Assembly: GCA_031549665.1 (NCBI GenBank)
Contig: JAVBPJ010000011.1
Coordinates: 1-64,000, forward strand
Source: Rikenella sp031549665
GTDB taxonomy: Bacteria > Bacteroidota > Bacteroidia > Bacteroidales > Rikenellaceae
Reading direction: 5' to 3'
DNA length: 64,000 nt
Shown here one piece after another: positions 15,866 through 24,478 of the stretch. The notes below the pieces were generated by a model. That model saw only the letters and a program-made list of their open reading frames with translations, did no database searches and was not told the origin of the DNA. Position 1 is the first letter of the stretch, and the number at the start of each line of letters is the position of its first letter. A program made the translations under genes and the position numbers.

Positions 15866-16809
15866 TCCGCCTGCTCCGCCGCGTGCGTTCCCTGCGAAGA
15901 TGCGGCACCCCGAACGGGCGCGGTTTCCGGAAGGGATTCGTCGGGCTGATCGTCGCAGGATGGGCGGCCGCCGCTCCGCTTTGGGCCGAAACCCCGCGGA
16001 CGGCGCTCCGAATCGCCACTTACAACATGGGCAATTTTTTCGATACGGTCAACCATGCGGGGATCCAGGACTTGGTACTTACTCCCGCCGCCTTTGCGCA
16101 AAAACTGGACGCCCTGTCGCAGGTGATCCTCGACCTGCGGCCCGACGCGCTCGCCCTGTGCGAAGTGGAGAACCGGGAGGTGGTCGAAGCCCTGTTGCAC
16201 ACCCCCCGGCTGGCCGAACTCCCCTACCGCATCGTCCACTACGATTCGCCTGACCCGCGCGGGATCGACGTGGCGGTGATCTACCGCGCCGACCGATTGG
16301 CGTACCGGTCGGGCGAACCGATCGCCGCACCGCACGGCTACCGCACGCGCGACGTGCTGCGGGTGGAGTTCGACGAGCTGACCCTCTACGCCCTGCACCT
16401 CCCCTCACGGCGCGGCAACAACCCGCAGGCGGCCCGGGCGCGGGAAGCTATCCTCCAACAAGTAGGAACGGCCGTCCGCAACGAACTGGCCGCCGAACCG
16501 CAACGCCGGATCGTGGTGCTGGGCGACTTCAACGAAAACGCCTCGTCGAAGCTGCTCCGCCAAACCCTGCCCGAACTGCATCCGGCCACCCTGGCCCCTT
16601 TCCGGCAGGGAAAGGGTTCCTACGCCTACCGCGATATGTGGCTGATGTACGACAACCTGCTGGTTTCGCAGGCGCTCGGAACGCCGACGGCCCAAATCTT
16701 CGCTCCAACCTACCTGCTCACTCCGCAGGGGCGTTTTCGGGGCTATCCGAACCGCGCGTACAGCGATCACCTGCCGGCGCACCTCGTATTCGAAACGAGC
16801 GGGGACTAA
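15862..16809 (+). CDS. Exported endonuclease/exonuclease/phosphatase (EEP) family protein
   Basis: 315 aa. After a basic segment and a hydrophobic stretch (FVGLIVAGWAAAAPLWA, about residues 28-44) acting as a signal, the EEP fold begins at RIATYNMGNFFDT. Other core motifs are ALCEVENREV (metal-binding Glu), GIDVAVIYR, LYALHLPSRRGNN, VVLGDFNENA and YSDHLPAHLVF (final Asp-His). It is probably a periplasmic nuclease or phosphodiesterase; the substrate is unknown. Translation is coupled to the S41 protease by a 4-bp overlap. A long unusual N-terminal extension of about 28 residues precedes the hydrophobic core, so the true start could be further in. Confidence 0.82.
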   Translation: MIRLLRRVRSLRRCGTPNGRGFRKGFVGLIVAGWAAAAPLWAETPRTALRIATYNMGNFFDTVNHAGIQDLVLTPAAFAQKLDALSQVILDLRPDALALCEVENREVVEALLHTPRLAELPYRIVHYDSPDPRGIDVAVIYRADRLAYRSGEPIAAPHGYRTRDVLRVEFDELTLYALHLPSRRGNNPQAARAREAILQQVGTAVRNELAAEPQRRIVVLGDFNENASSKLLRQTLPELHPATLAPFRQGKGSYAYRDMWLMYDNLLVSQALGTPTAQIFAPTYLLTPQGRFRGYPNRAYSDHLPAHLVFETSGD

Positions 16810-16831
16810 TCCTTCCATCCGGATCAACGCG

Positions 16832-16870
16832 AAAGGCCCCGTTCCGGTTGCAACCGGAGCGGGGCCTTTC
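16832..16870. terminator. Terminator between the EEP gene and secA
   Basis: AAAGGCCCCG pairs with CGGGGCCTTT and an inner CCGGTT/AACCGG extends the stem. It lies between convergent genes and can serve both. Confidence 0.8.
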
Positions 16871-16919
16871 AGGCGAAATCACAACCTGCCCCCTTTTCGG
16901 CAGGGGGTAAACGGCGGCG

Positions 16920-19900
16920 TTACGAAGCGCCGTGGCAGTTTTTGTATTTCTTGCCGCTTCCGCAGGGGCAGGGATCGTTCCGGCCCACCTGCTTTTCGAC
17001 ATGCACCGGAGCGGGGCGGCTCTTTTCGGCCTGTCCGGCGGCGGCTGCCGCGGCGGCGCGCGAGGTCTGCATCCGGCTCATGTCGGTGTGTTGCCGCTGG
17101 GCCTGACGCGGGGCCTGCTGTTGCTGTTCGGGGCCGGGCAGGTAGATTTTCGCCAGGGTGGCGATGCCCTCGCGGTTGGCCTTTTCGATCATCTTGCGGA
17201 AGAGTTCGAACGATTCGAACTTGTAGATCAACAGGGGGTCTTTCTGTTCGTAGCTGGCGTTTTGGACGGACTGTTTCAGGTCGTCCATATCGCGCAGGTG
17301 TTCTTTCCAGTCTTCGTCGATGGTGATGAGCATCAACGCCCGGCCAAAGGCCTTGTAGATTTCCTCGCCTTTGGTATCGACCGCTTTTTTCAGGTTGACG
17401 GGGATGTTGAATCCGCGCTTGCCGTCGGTCAGCGGAATGGTGATGTTGTCGTAGCGGTCGCCGTGTTCCTTGAGTACGTTTTCGAGTACGGGATGGGCCT
17501 GCGTACCGATCTGCGTTCCCCGGCGACGGAGGGCGCTGCGGACGTCGCCCAGCAACAGGTCAACCAGCTGGGGATTTTTGAGTTCCTGGAACTCCCGCTC
17601 GCTCAACGAGGGCTCGATGGAAATCTGGGTGATCATTTCGAGCTTGAACTCTTCGAACTCCATGTCGCGGTTGTTTTCGACGAAGGTCTCCACAAAATCG
17701 ACGATCATGTTGTTGATGTCCACCTCGATCCGTTCGCCGAACAGGGCGTGGCGACGGCGGGTGTAGATCACTTCGCGCTGCGAGTTCATCACGTCGTCGT
17801 ATTCGAGCAGCCGCTTGCGGATGCCGAAGTTGTTCTCTTCCACTTTCTTTTGGGCGCGCTCGATGGCCTTGCTCATCATGCCGGCCTGGATCACTTCGCC
17901 CTCTTTGAGGCCCATGGTGTCCATCAGGCGGGCGATGCGTTCCGAACCGAACAGGCGCATCAGGTCGTCTTCGAGCGAAACGAAGAATTGCGACGTTCCG
18001 GGATCTCCCTGGCGGCCGGCGCGTCCGCGCAACTGGCGGTCGACACGGCGGCTTTCGTGGCGTTCGGTGCCCACGATGGCCAACCCGCCGGCGTCCTTCA
18101 CCTCCTGGGTGAGCTTGATGTCGGTTCCCCGGCCCGCCATGTTCGTGGCGATGGTTACCTGACCCGGGCGGCCCGCTTCGGCTACGACCTGGGCTTCGGC
18201 CTGGTGCTGCTTGGCATTCAGCACGTTGTGCTTGATGCCGCGCAGTTTGAGCATTTTGCTCAACAGTTCCGAGATTTCGACCGACGTGGTACCCACCAGT
18301 ACGGGACGACCCGCTTCGACCAGTTTGACGATCTCTTCGATCACGGCGTTGTACTTTTCACGCTTGGTCTTGTAGATCAGGTCCTGGTAATCTTTCCTCG
18401 AAATGGGGCGGTTGGTGGGGATGACGATCACGTCCAGCTTGTAGATGTTCCACAACTCGGAGGCTTCGGTTTCGGCCGTACCGGTCATCCCGGCCAGCTT
18501 GTGGTACATCCGGAAGTAGTTTTGGAGCGTAATGGTGGCAAAGGTTTGGGTGGCGGCTTCGACCTTTACGCGTTCCTTGGCTTCGATGGCCTGGTGCAGG
18601 CCGTCGGAGTAGCGGCGGCCGTCCAGAATACGGCCGGTTTGCTCATCCACGATCTTCACCTGGTTCTCCTGCACGATGTACTCGGTGTCTTTGTCGAAGA
18701 GCGAATAGGCTTTCAACAGTTGGTGTACGGTGTGTACCCGTTCGGACTTGAGGGCGTATTCGTTCAGCAGTTTGTCCTTGGCTTCGAGCCGCTCTTCCAC
18801 CGTCAGGCTGCTTTTTTCGAGGGTGGCGATCTCGCTGCCGATGTCGGGCAGAATGAAGAACCGCTTGTCGTTCACGTCCCTGGCCAGGGTGTCGTGTCCC
18901 TTGTCGGTGAGTTCCACGGAGTGGTTCTTTTCGTCGATCACAAAGTAGAGGTCGTCCGTAATTTCGGGCATCCGCTTGCTATTGTTCTCCATGTAGACGT
19001 TTTCGGTCTTCTGCATCAGGGCTTTGATACCGGGTTCGCTCAGGAACTTGATCAGCGGCTTGTATTTGGGCAGTCCTTTGTGGACGCGGTAAACCAGCAC
19101 GCCGCCCTTTTCGTTTTCGCCGGCGGCGATCAGCCGACGCGCCTCGGCCAGCAGGCCGGTGCAAAGGGTGCGTTGCAGGTTGTGGAGCTGTTCCACCTGC
19201 GGGCGGTACTCTTCGAAGAGCTGGTCTTCGCCGCGGGGTACGGGACCCGAGATGATCAGCGGGGTACGGGCGTCGTCGATCAGCACCGAGTCGACCTCGT
19301 CGACAATGGCGAAGTGGTGTTCGCGTTGCACCAGATCGGCGGGGTCGAGGGCCATGTTGTCGCGCAGGTAGTCGAACCCGAATTCGTTGTTGGTACCAAA
19401 GGTGATGTCGGCCAGGTAGGCTTTACGGCGGGCTTCGGAGTTGGGTTGGTGCTTGTCGATGCAGTCGACCGTCAGGCCGTGGAACTGGTACAGGGGGCCC
19501 ATCCACTCCGAGTCGCGGCGGCTCAGGTAGTCGTTCACCGTTACGATGTGGACTCCTTTTCCGGCCAGGGCATTCAGGAACACGGGCAGCGTGGCGACCA
19601 GGGTTTTCCCCTCACCGGTGGCCATTTCGGCGATATTGCCCTTGTGCAGGGCCACCCCGCCGAAGAGTTGCACGTCGTAGTGTACCATGTCCCAGGTGAT
19701 GGTGTTTCCACCGGCCATCCAATGGTTTTGGTAGATGGCCTTGTCGCCTTCGATGGTAACAAAATCGCGGTGGGCGGCCAGTTCGCGGTCGGCGTCGGTG
19801 GCCGTAACGGTGATGGTGGGATTCTGGGTGAACCGGCGGGCGGTCGACTTGACGATGGCAAAGGTTTCGGGCATGATCTCCAGCAGCACCTCTTCGATCG

Positions 19901-20201
19901 AGGCGTTGACCTCCTTGCCGAGGCGGTCGATTTCGGTGGCGATCTGTTCCTTTTCGGCGATTTCCACGTCGGAGCTTTCGAGGCGCTCCTTCAACCGGGC
20001 GATCTGTTCGTTCTGGGCGGCCACGCGGTCGCGGATCTGTCCGCGCAGGGCCGCCACCCGCTGGCGCAGGGCGTCGTCGCTCAGGGCGTCGACGGCGGGA
20101 TAGGCGGCTAAAATTTTATCGACGTAGGGCTGAATCGCTTTCCGGTCTTTGTCGGCCTTGCTGCCGAAAAAAAGTTTGAGCAGGCTTGCTGTAACGCTCA
20201 T
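16920..20201 (-). CDS. secA: Protein translocase subunit SecA
   Basis: 1093 aa motor ATPase of the Sec export pathway. Walker A MATGEGKTL lies at about 193-201, roughly 90 residues later than in E. coli, because of an N-terminal insert rich in Glu/Arg/Gln (about residues 50-110). DEVDSVLIDDARTPLIISG is the DEAD-like motif. GTDIKL, the arginine-rich RQLRGRAGRQGDPG and the scaffold/wing domains follow. The C-terminus has a Gln/Ala-rich linker and the zinc-binding SEC-C motif NDPCPCGSGKKYKNCH. The length of about 1,100 is normal for Bacteroidetes. It is a single gene with its own promoter. Confidence 0.98.
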   Translation of the reverse strand: MSVTASLLKLFFGSKADKDRKAIQPYVDKILAAYPAVDALSDDALRQRVAALRGQIRDRVAAQNEQIARLKERLESSDVEIAEKEQIATEIDRLGKEVNASIEEVLLEIMPETFAIVKSTARRFTQNPTITVTATDADRELAAHRDFVTIEGDKAIYQNHWMAGGNTITWDMVHYDVQLFGGVALHKGNIAEMATGEGKTLVATLPVFLNALAGKGVHIVTVNDYLSRRDSEWMGPLYQFHGLTVDCIDKHQPNSEARRKAYLADITFGTNNEFGFDYLRDNMALDPADLVQREHHFAIVDEVDSVLIDDARTPLIISGPVPRGEDQLFEEYRPQVEQLHNLQRTLCTGLLAEARRLIAAGENEKGGVLVYRVHKGLPKYKPLIKFLSEPGIKALMQKTENVYMENNSKRMPEITDDLYFVIDEKNHSVELTDKGHDTLARDVNDKRFFILPDIGSEIATLEKSSLTVEERLEAKDKLLNEYALKSERVHTVHQLLKAYSLFDKDTEYIVQENQVKIVDEQTGRILDGRRYSDGLHQAIEAKERVKVEAATQTFATITLQNYFRMYHKLAGMTGTAETEASELWNIYKLDVIVIPTNRPISRKDYQDLIYKTKREKYNAVIEEIVKLVEAGRPVLVGTTSVEISELLSKMLKLRGIKHNVLNAKQHQAEAQVVAEAGRPGQVTIATNMAGRGTDIKLTQEVKDAGGLAIVGTERHESRRVDRQLRGRAGRQGDPGTSQFFVSLEDDLMRLFGSERIARLMDTMGLKEGEVIQAGMMSKAIERAQKKVEENNFGIRKRLLEYDDVMNSQREVIYTRRRHALFGERIEVDINNMIVDFVETFVENNRDMEFEEFKLEMITQISIEPSLSEREFQELKNPQLVDLLLGDVRSALRRRGTQIGTQAHPVLENVLKEHGDRYDNITIPLTDGKRGFNIPVNLKKAVDTKGEEIYKAFGRALMLITIDEDWKEHLRDMDDLKQSVQNASYEQKDPLLIYKFESFELFRKMIEKANREGIATLAKIYLPGPEQQQQAPRQAQRQHTDMSRMQTSRAAAAAAAGQAEKSRPAPVHVEKQVGRNDPCPCGSGKKYKNCHGAS

Positions 20202-20237
20202 GGGGGTATCTTGATTTTAGACTGTTCTGGGAACGGG

Positions 20238-20245
20238 CAAAGGTA
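20238..20245 (-). promoter_or_regulatory. -7 element for secA
   Basis: TACCTTTG on the minus strand, 36 bp before the secA ATG and just after the metX stop. Confidence 0.6.
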
Positions 20246-20257
20246 CGCAATTAATCC

Positions 20258-21295
20258 CTAACCGAGGTAGGGTTTCAGAATGCGTGTGATGGCTTCGGTT
20301 TCGATCAGAAAACCGTCGTGTCCGAAATCGGAGGTTATTTCGTGGTAGTCGGCCCCTCCGGTCCCGATCGCTTCGGCCATGCGGCGCACTTCGGCGGGCG
20401 GAAAAAGGATGTCGCTGTCGACCGAGATCACCACCGTGCGAACGGGGATGCGGCCGAGGGCAGCCTCCACCCCGCCGCGACCGCGACCCATGTCGTGCGA
20501 ATCGAGCGATTGCAGCAGGCGGTAGTAGCAGTGGGCGTTAAAACGGCGGCGCAGTTTCTGACCCTGATAGCGCTGGTAGCTCGCGGCGCGGTAGCCGGAG
20601 CATTTTTCCTCCCGGTCTTCCTGCGTGCGGCAAAAGGCGGTCGAATTACGATACAGGAGCATCGACATGGCGCGGGCTGCGGCCATTCCGGCTCCTCCGC
20701 CCTCGGGGTGGCGGGTAAAGAAGGTGGGGTCGGCCTCGATGGCCATCCGTTGCGCCTCGCTGCTGGCCACCACCCAGGGCGACGCCTTGGGTTCGATGAC
20801 GGCCAACGCCAACACGCCGAACAGGTCGGGTTCGACATAGCTCCACTCCATGGCCTGGGCGCCGCCGGTCGATCCGCCGTAGATCATCGCAATGCGCCGG
20901 ATGCCCAAGTGCTGCCGCAGGAGTTGATGCGCCCGCACCATGTCGCGTACGGTAACCTCGGGAAAATCGAGGTACCAGGGTTCTCCGGTGGCCGGATCCA
21001 GGCTCATGGGACTCGAACTTCCGTAGGGCGATCCGAGTTTGTTGGCGCAAACGATGAAGTATTTGTCGGGATCGAACAGTCCGCCGGGCCGCACGGTTCC
21101 GGGGAACCAGTCGGCCACGTCGGAATTGGCCGTGAGTGCGTGGCAGACCCAGATCACGTTGTCGGCCCCGGGCGAAAGGGTGCCGTACGTGTGGTAGGCC
21201 ACCGTGAGTTCGGGGAGTACCGCGCCAACCTCCAGGGGGAACGGCTGGCGGTGGTGAAAATAGCGGGGAGCCGCTCCGGCGTAGGCTTCGTACAT
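20258..21295 (-). CDS. metX: Homoserine O-acetyltransferase (MetX-like)
   Basis: 345 aa alpha/beta hydrolase-fold enzyme that acylates homoserine in methionine synthesis. The nucleophile elbow is YGGSTGGAQAMEW (Ser near 142), the acid is in SVDSDILFPP and the base in DFGHDGFL. NKLGSPYGSSSP and the helical lid with CSGYRAASYQRYQGQ are characteristic. The elbow reads GGSTGG rather than the commoner GGSMGG. Sequence alone does not settle acetyl versus succinyl donor. It has its own promoter and ends 57 bp before the secA start. Confidence 0.93.
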   Translation of the reverse strand: MYEAYAGAAPRYFHHRQPFPLEVGAVLPELTVAYHTYGTLSPGADNVIWVCHALTANSDVADWFPGTVRPGGLFDPDKYFIVCANKLGSPYGSSSPMSLDPATGEPWYLDFPEVTVRDMVRAHQLLRQHLGIRRIAMIYGGSTGGAQAMEWSYVEPDLFGVLALAVIEPKASPWVVASSEAQRMAIEADPTFFTRHPEGGGAGMAAARAMSMLLYRNSTAFCRTQEDREEKCSGYRAASYQRYQGQKLRRRFNAHCYYRLLQSLDSHDMGRGRGGVEAALGRIPVRTVVISVDSDILFPPAEVRRMAEAIGTGGADYHEITSDFGHDGFLIETEAITRILKPYLG

Positions 21296-21323
21296 GGGGC
21301 GAGGCAGAAAATCAAATGCGCCC

Positions 21324-21331
21324 CAAAGGTA
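21324..21331 (-). promoter_or_regulatory. -7 element for metX
   Basis: TACCTTTG on the minus strand, 28 bp before the metX start; the leader is too short for a riboswitch. Confidence 0.6.
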
Positions 21332-21425
21332 GGATTTTTAACGGACTTATCGCGGCGGAAGAGCGGGGGGCGACGATTTTATCGCCTCCCGCCGGATCGT
21401 GCCGGACTGCCTCGGCGTGCAACCG

Positions 21426-22220
21426 CTACCCCAAAAAATCGCTCAGTCGTTCGAACGACTCTTCGGGTTGCTCCACAAAGCCCATGTGGCCCGAGCCTTC
21501 GAGCCAAACCACCGAGGCTTGCGGCTGACCGGCCGCAATGGCGGCTGCCGCCTCGGCGGGGATGTACTGGTCGTTGCGGCCGAAGATCATCAACTGGGGA
21601 ACCCCCATCCGGCGCATCGCGGCGTTGCGGTCGGGGCGGGCCGCCATGCCGCGCAGCGCGGCGACAATGGCCTCGTTCTCCATCATCATGATCTGTTCGC
21701 CCAGCTCGGCGATCGTTTCGGCGCAACGGCGCAGGTTGTCGGGGGCGAACCCCTTGCCGGGATTGGTGGTGGCCAGCAGCTCTTTCCGGTCGGCTTGGAC
21801 GATTTCGATCTCGCGCTGCCGGTTGGCGGCCTTTTCGGGCGTGTCGGCGTTGGGCGAGGAGTGGAACAGCACCAGTTTTTCGACCAGCGCCGGATGGTTT
21901 TCCGCCAGCGCCAGCGCCACGTAGCCTCCCATCGAATGGCCCACCACGACGCACCGCTCAACGCCCGCCCTGGCAAGCGTTCCCGCCACCACATCGGCCA
22001 TAAAATCCATCGTCAACGTGTCGCGGCCGCCCGTTCCCGTGAATCCGTGGCCGGGCAGATCGACCAGCAACACCCGGTAGCGTTTGCCCAACTGCCCCGC
22101 AAACTCTTCCCACACCTCGATCGCCTCCAGGTAGCCGTGCAGCAGCAACACCGCCTGCGGGCCTTTGCCAAAATCGGCATAGCGCACCGGAATGCCGTCG
22201 ACCATGATGAATTTTTCCAT
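21426..22220 (-). CDS. Alpha/beta hydrolase
   Basis: 264 aa, cytoplasmic, no signal peptide. The oxyanion segment LLLHGYLEAIEVWEEF, nucleophile elbow VVGHSMGGYVAL (Ser near 96), acid in FGRNDQYIP and base in GSGHMGFVEQP make a complete catalytic triad. It resembles general esterases and C-C hydrolases of the MhpC type; the substrate cannot be named. It follows the small acidic/basic ORF at 22281 but a terminator hairpin lies between them. Convergence with other genes is absent: metX lies 130 bp downstream on the same strand. Confidence 0.85.
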   Translation of the reverse strand: MEKFIMVDGIPVRYADFGKGPQAVLLLHGYLEAIEVWEEFAGQLGKRYRVLLVDLPGHGFTGTGGRDTLTMDFMADVVAGTLARAGVERCVVVGHSMGGYVALALAENHPALVEKLVLFHSSPNADTPEKAANRQREIEIVQADRKELLATTNPGKGFAPDNLRRCAETIAELGEQIMMMENEAIVAALRGMAARPDRNAAMRRMGVPQLMIFGRNDQYIPAEAAAAIAAGQPQASVVWLEGSGHMGFVEQPEESFERLSDFLG

Positions 22221-22252
22221 GTTTTTTCGTCGGTTTAATGAACGGATAAAAA

Positions 22253-22270
22253 ACCCCGCCGGGGCGGGGT
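22253..22270 (-). terminator. Terminator between the small ORF and the hydrolase
   Basis: ACCCCGCC / GGCGGGGT perfect inverted repeat; on the minus strand it is followed by six T. Confidence 0.8.
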
Positions 22271-22280
22271 ACGGTTTGCT

Positions 22281-22481
22281 CTACTCCTCGTCGTCGTCGA
22301 TGTAATCGAGCGCCGACTCTCGTTTTTGGAACCGGAGAGTTTCGGACTCCCCGTCCTCGTCCTGGTCGATGGAGCGAAAAAGTGCGTGACGTTCTTTCCC
22401 GCTTTTGCGGATGGGATCGAGCTTGTGCGATTTTCGAGGATCATCTCCGTGGTCGGAACGCAATCCTTTCATCGATTTCAT
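22281..22481 (-). CDS. Small highly charged protein of unknown function
   Basis: 66 aa with a basic N-terminal half (KSMKGLRSDHGDDPRKSHK) and an acidic C-terminal end (YIDDDEE); no hydrophobic segment. Tyrosine and leucine content is low. I do not recognise a named family. The frame is followed immediately by a clean rho-independent terminator and has an imperfect -7 element upstream (TATCATTG on the minus strand, 22518-22525), which supports a real transcription unit rather than a shadow frame. A 69-aa frame at 22235-22444 overlaps it and is less convincing. Confidence 0.55.
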   Translation of the reverse strand: MKSMKGLRSDHGDDPRKSHKLDPIRKSGKERHALFRSIDQDEDGESETLRFQKRESALDYIDDDEE

Positions 22482-22629
22482 TCGTTAGCTGATTGGGGTT
22501 AAGTGGTTTCCGAGTGCAATGATACGATTTTTCCAAATTCGTTCAACACTTTGCCTTAACAATGTATTATTTCTCGCTGGACTTCGAAAAAAATGAACGC
22601 TCTAAGCGTTTTTCTTGGGCTTTTTCCCG

Positions 22630-22655
22630 TATCTTTGCCTACACTGATACTTTTG
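22630..22655 (+). promoter_or_regulatory. Two -7-like elements before the nitroreductase gene
   Basis: TATCTTTG at 22630-22637 and TACTTTTG at 22648-22655. The second lies 5 bp before the ATG at 22661. Both exclude the longer frame beginning at 22562. Confidence 0.55.
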
Positions 22656-22660
22656 CACGT

Positions 22661-23422
22661 ATGATCGCCGAGATTGCCCAACACCGCACCATCCGCCGCT
22701 TTGAACAGACCCCCGTTCCCGAGGAGGTCGTCCGGCTTTTGTGCGAGGCCGCAACACGAGCCTCGAACACCGGCAACATGCAACTATACAGCCTGATAAC
22801 CACCACCGACCCGGCATTGCGGGGGGAGTTGGCCGACTGCCATTTCAACCAGCCCGCCGCGCAGGCTCCGCTGCTGGTTACGTTTTGCGCCGACATCCAC
22901 CGTTTCGGCCAATGGTGCGAACAACGCGGCACCGAACCCGCTTTCGACTACTTTTTGTGGTTTGTGAACGGAGCCATCGACGCGTTGCTCGCCTCGCAGA
23001 ACTTCGCCCTCGAAGCCGAAGCCAACGGGCTGGGAATCTGCTATCTGGGAACCACCACCTACACTGCCCGGCGGATCATCCGCATCCTGAAACTTCCCGT
23101 GGGCGTTGTCCCCGTAGCCACCCTGGCCGTGGGCTATCCCGCAGAACAGCCTCCGTTGACCGACCGCCTGCCCGTCGAAGCCATCCGCCATCAGGACTAC
23201 TACCGCCCCTACTCCTCCGAGGCGATCGACCGCATTTGGGCCGAACGCGAAGCCAGCGAGGAGACCGCCCGGCTGATCGCCGAAAACGAGCTGCCAAACC
23301 TTGCCCGTATCTTCACCGAACGGCGCTATCCGAGCGACGACAGCCGGAACTTCTCGTACGACTACTTGAAAGCGTTGCAGGAGCAGGGATTCTTCGAGTT
23401 TAACTTCCGATGCGAAGTCTGA
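22661..23422 (+). CDS. Nitroreductase-family protein
   Basis: 253 aa FMN-dependent flavoprotein. IAQHRTIRRFEQTPVPEEVV at the start is the typical nitroreductase N-terminus with the Arg that contacts FMN. ATRASNTGNMQLYSL supplies the second FMN-contact region, and ANGLGICYLGTT and VATLAVGYPAEQP are the usual C-terminal core motifs. The start at 22661 places the R-R-F motif near residue 10, as in homologues; the longer frame does not. It overlaps the formiminotransferase gene by 13 bp. The physiological substrate is unknown. Confidence 0.85.
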   Translation: MIAEIAQHRTIRRFEQTPVPEEVVRLLCEAATRASNTGNMQLYSLITTTDPALRGELADCHFNQPAAQAPLLVTFCADIHRFGQWCEQRGTEPAFDYFLWFVNGAIDALLASQNFALEAEANGLGICYLGTTTYTARRIIRILKLPVGVVPVATLAVGYPAEQPPLTDRLPVEAIRHQDYYRPYSSEAIDRIWAEREASEETARLIAENELPNLARIFTERRYPSDDSRNFSYDYLKALQEQGFFEFNFRCEV

Positions 23423-24381
23423 TCGAAGCCGTTCCGAACTTCAGCGAGGGACGAAATCTGCCGACCATCGAGGCAATCGCCCAAGCCGCCCGGGAGGTCG
23501 CCCGCGTACTCCACATCGACCGCGGCGAGGCAGCCAACCGCACCGTCATTACGCTGGCCGGAACTCCGGCGCAGGTAACCGAGGCCGCCTTCCGGATGGT
23601 CCGCACCGCATCGCAACTCATCGACATGCGCTCCCAGCGCGGCGAACATCCCCGCATCGGGGCCGCCGACGTGTTGCCGCTCGTTCCCATCGAGGGCATC
23701 TCGCTGGAAGAGTGCGCCGAACTTGCCCGCACCCTCGGAAAACGGATCGGCGAAGAACTAGGCATCCCCGTGTACTGCTACGAAGCCGCCGCCACCGAGG
23801 CCTACCGCCGTCCGCTGGAAGCCTGCCGCCGCGGCCACTACGAGGGGCTTCCCGACAAACTGAAAGACCCCCGCTGGCGGCCCGACTTCGGCCCGGCGGA
23901 GTTCACCGAATCGGTCGCCCGGAGCGGAGCGACCATCGTCGGCGCACGACACTTTCTGGGAGCCGTCAACTTCAACCTCAACACCGCCGAAGTCGAACCG
24001 GCCCGGGCCATCGCCTGCGAGGTGCGCGCCAGCAGCGGAGGACTGCCCTGCCTGAAGGCCATCGGGTGGTACATCGCCGAGTACGGATGCGCCCAGGTGT
24101 CGACCAACCTGACCGACATGCACACCACCTCGCTGTGGAGCGCCTACAAGGCCGTTTCTGCCGCCGCCGCGCGGCGCGGAGTGCAGGTTACCGGCACCGA
24201 AGTGATCGGCCTGCTGCCCGAATGGGTACTGGCCGAAGCAGGGCGCGAGGCACGCAACGACCCGCACATGGATTCCGAAGCAGCCCTGCGTGCGGCCATC
24301 GAAACGCTGGGACTGGGGACCCTCCGCCCCTTCGACCCCGACAAACGGATCGTGGAACGGCTATTGGCCTCCTCGCTGTAA
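23410..24381 (+). CDS. ftcD: Glutamate formimidoyltransferase (stand-alone FTCD N-domain)
   Basis: 323 aa. It starts MRSLIEAVPNFSEGR, the hallmark of formiminotransferase. GEHPRIGAADVLPLVP, the histidine-containing segment, is the active-site region, and FNLNTAEVEPARAIA and STNLTDMHTTSLW follow. It transfers the formimino group from formiminoglutamate to tetrahydrofolate in histidine degradation. The cyclodeaminase half of the eukaryotic bifunctional enzyme is absent. No other hut gene is near; only the overlapping nitroreductase is linked. Confidence 0.92.
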   Translation: MRSLIEAVPNFSEGRNLPTIEAIAQAAREVARVLHIDRGEAANRTVITLAGTPAQVTEAAFRMVRTASQLIDMRSQRGEHPRIGAADVLPLVPIEGISLEECAELARTLGKRIGEELGIPVYCYEAAATEAYRRPLEACRRGHYEGLPDKLKDPRWRPDFGPAEFTESVARSGATIVGARHFLGAVNFNLNTAEVEPARAIACEVRASSGGLPCLKAIGWYIAEYGCAQVSTNLTDMHTTSLWSAYKAVSAAAARRGVQVTGTEVIGLLPEWVLAEAGREARNDPHMDSEAALRAAIETLGLGTLRPFDPDKRIVERLLASSL

Positions 24382-24449
24382 TCTTCCGGCTCGCTCCCCA
24401 GTCCAAGGGGGCCCTTTGGGCGGGGGGATGCTCTTTTCCACATTTTTAC

Positions 24450-24457
24450 TACCTTTA
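24450..24457 (+). promoter_or_regulatory. -7-like element for the prolyl oligopeptidase gene
   Basis: TACCTTTA (consensus last base G), 21 bp before the ATG at 24479. Confidence 0.4.
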
Positions 24458-24478
24458 TCCCCCGAAATGCCGCACGCC

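Noticed and set aside
16932..20111. A 1059-codon frame on the + strand opposite secA
   Set aside because: Antisense shadow of SecA, low-complexity composition, no promoter or family motif.
23410..24381. Formiminotransferase as a sign of a hut operon
   Set aside because: No hutH, hutU or hutI is adjacent; only the overlapping nitroreductase is linked, so the context does not support a pathway cluster.
24290..24478. Longer N-terminus for the prolyl oligopeptidase from an upstream ATG
   Set aside because: It lies inside ftcD, and the added residues hide the signal sequence; the promoter-like element is downstream of that ATG.
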